In this document: positions 17,799 through 18,007 of the stretch, piece after piece
Numbering within the stretch: position 1 is the first letter of the stretch
How the letters are laid out: the number at the start of each line of letters is the position of its first letter
Assembly (NCBI GenBank): GCA_001662425.1
Contig: BDDC01001035.1
Coordinates: forward strand, 11,049-29,055
Source: Chlamydomonas sphaeroides
Taxonomy: Eukaryota; Chlorophyta; Chlorophyceae; Chlamydomonadales; Chlamydomonadaceae
Direction of reading: 5' to 3'
Length of the DNA: 18,007 nucleotides
Notes under the pieces: generated by a model
Database searches by the model: none
Seen by the model: the letters and a program-made list of their open reading frames with translations, nothing else
Told to the model about the DNA's origin: nothing
Position numbers and translations under genes: made by a program

Positions 17799-18007
17799 GC
17801 GGGAGGCGTGGCGAGCAGCGGGGCGGAGGAGGAGGCGGCGGTGCCGGGCAGCACGGGCAGCCAAGGGCCTGGCCGGTAGCCGGTGGCCGGGGCCGGGCTG
17901 GCGCTGTGCCTAAGGGGATGGTGGGGCCGGGAGGCTGCGCATGCAGGACCAGCAGCGGTGGGGCTTGGTGGGGGCGGTGGGGGCGGCGAGGGGGGGGGGG
18001 CGGGGGC
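17799..18007 (+). other. 3' UTR / downstream of the CBS-DCC gene
   Basis: Begins after the TAG at 17796-17798. G-rich, ending in a poly-G tract near 17991-18006. No TGTAA signal is present before the window ends, so the transcript probably continues past the right edge. Confidence 0.5.

Noticed and set aside
1..18007. CRISPR array, bacterial defence island or mobile element
   Set aside because: No regularly spaced direct repeats with unique spacers, no transposase or integrase, no terminal inverted repeats; the intron-rich genes are clearly eukaryotic.

Overview
The window is nuclear DNA of a green alga, most likely a chlamydomonad/volvocine chlorophyte. This is an inference from very high GC, many short exons with GTGAGT/GTGCGT-type donors and pyrimidine-CAG acceptors, TGTAA polyadenylation-type signals, Gly/Ala/Ser-rich coding insertions, and protein content (a plastid-type ArgJ and an SnRK2-like kinase). 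No prokaryotic operon, CRISPR array, phage, rRNA, tRNA or intact transposon was seen.

Four protein-coding genes can be reconstructed exon by exon. In every one the splice phases close exactly. Three run right to left on the minus strand: (1) the 5' half of an ABHD17/FAM108-type alpha/beta hydrolase (exons 1513-1425, 1146-1105, 510-250), which continues off the left edge; (2) a complete 11-exon argJ, glutamate N-acetyltransferase/ornithine acetyltransferase (7025-2769, 447 aa); (3) a complete 7-exon SnRK2-like Ser/Thr kinase (10858-8132, 312 aa). The fourth runs left to right at 12929-17798. Its exons join into one model of about 835 aa that carries a CBS-domain pair, a long Ala/Pro/Ser-rich linker and a DCC/DUF393 thiol-disulfide oxidoreductase domain.

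Between genes: 1514-2768 is the ABHD17 upstream region plus the argJ 3' UTR. 7026-8131 is the argJ upstream region plus the kinase 3' UTR. 10859-12928 is a 2.07 kb region between the divergent kinase and CBS-DCC genes, with lower GC and no recognisable gene. Several introns hold minisatellites: 5 x 40 bp, 3 x 48 bp, a 46-bp direct duplication, a (CCCACA)n tract, and 15-bp and 8-bp repeats.

The genes do not form an obvious pathway. ArgJ is arginine biosynthesis (normally plastid), the kinase is stress/nutrient-type signalling, ABHD17-type hydrolases are depalmitoylases, and the CBS-DCC protein suggests a ligand-sensing redox protein of unknown role. The points most worth a second look are the CBS + DCC fusion, its frame-neutral introns (one holding the 5 x 40 bp minisatellite), a decayed duplicate of the kinase's last exon, and a frame-neutral first intron in argJ that would change its targeting peptide.
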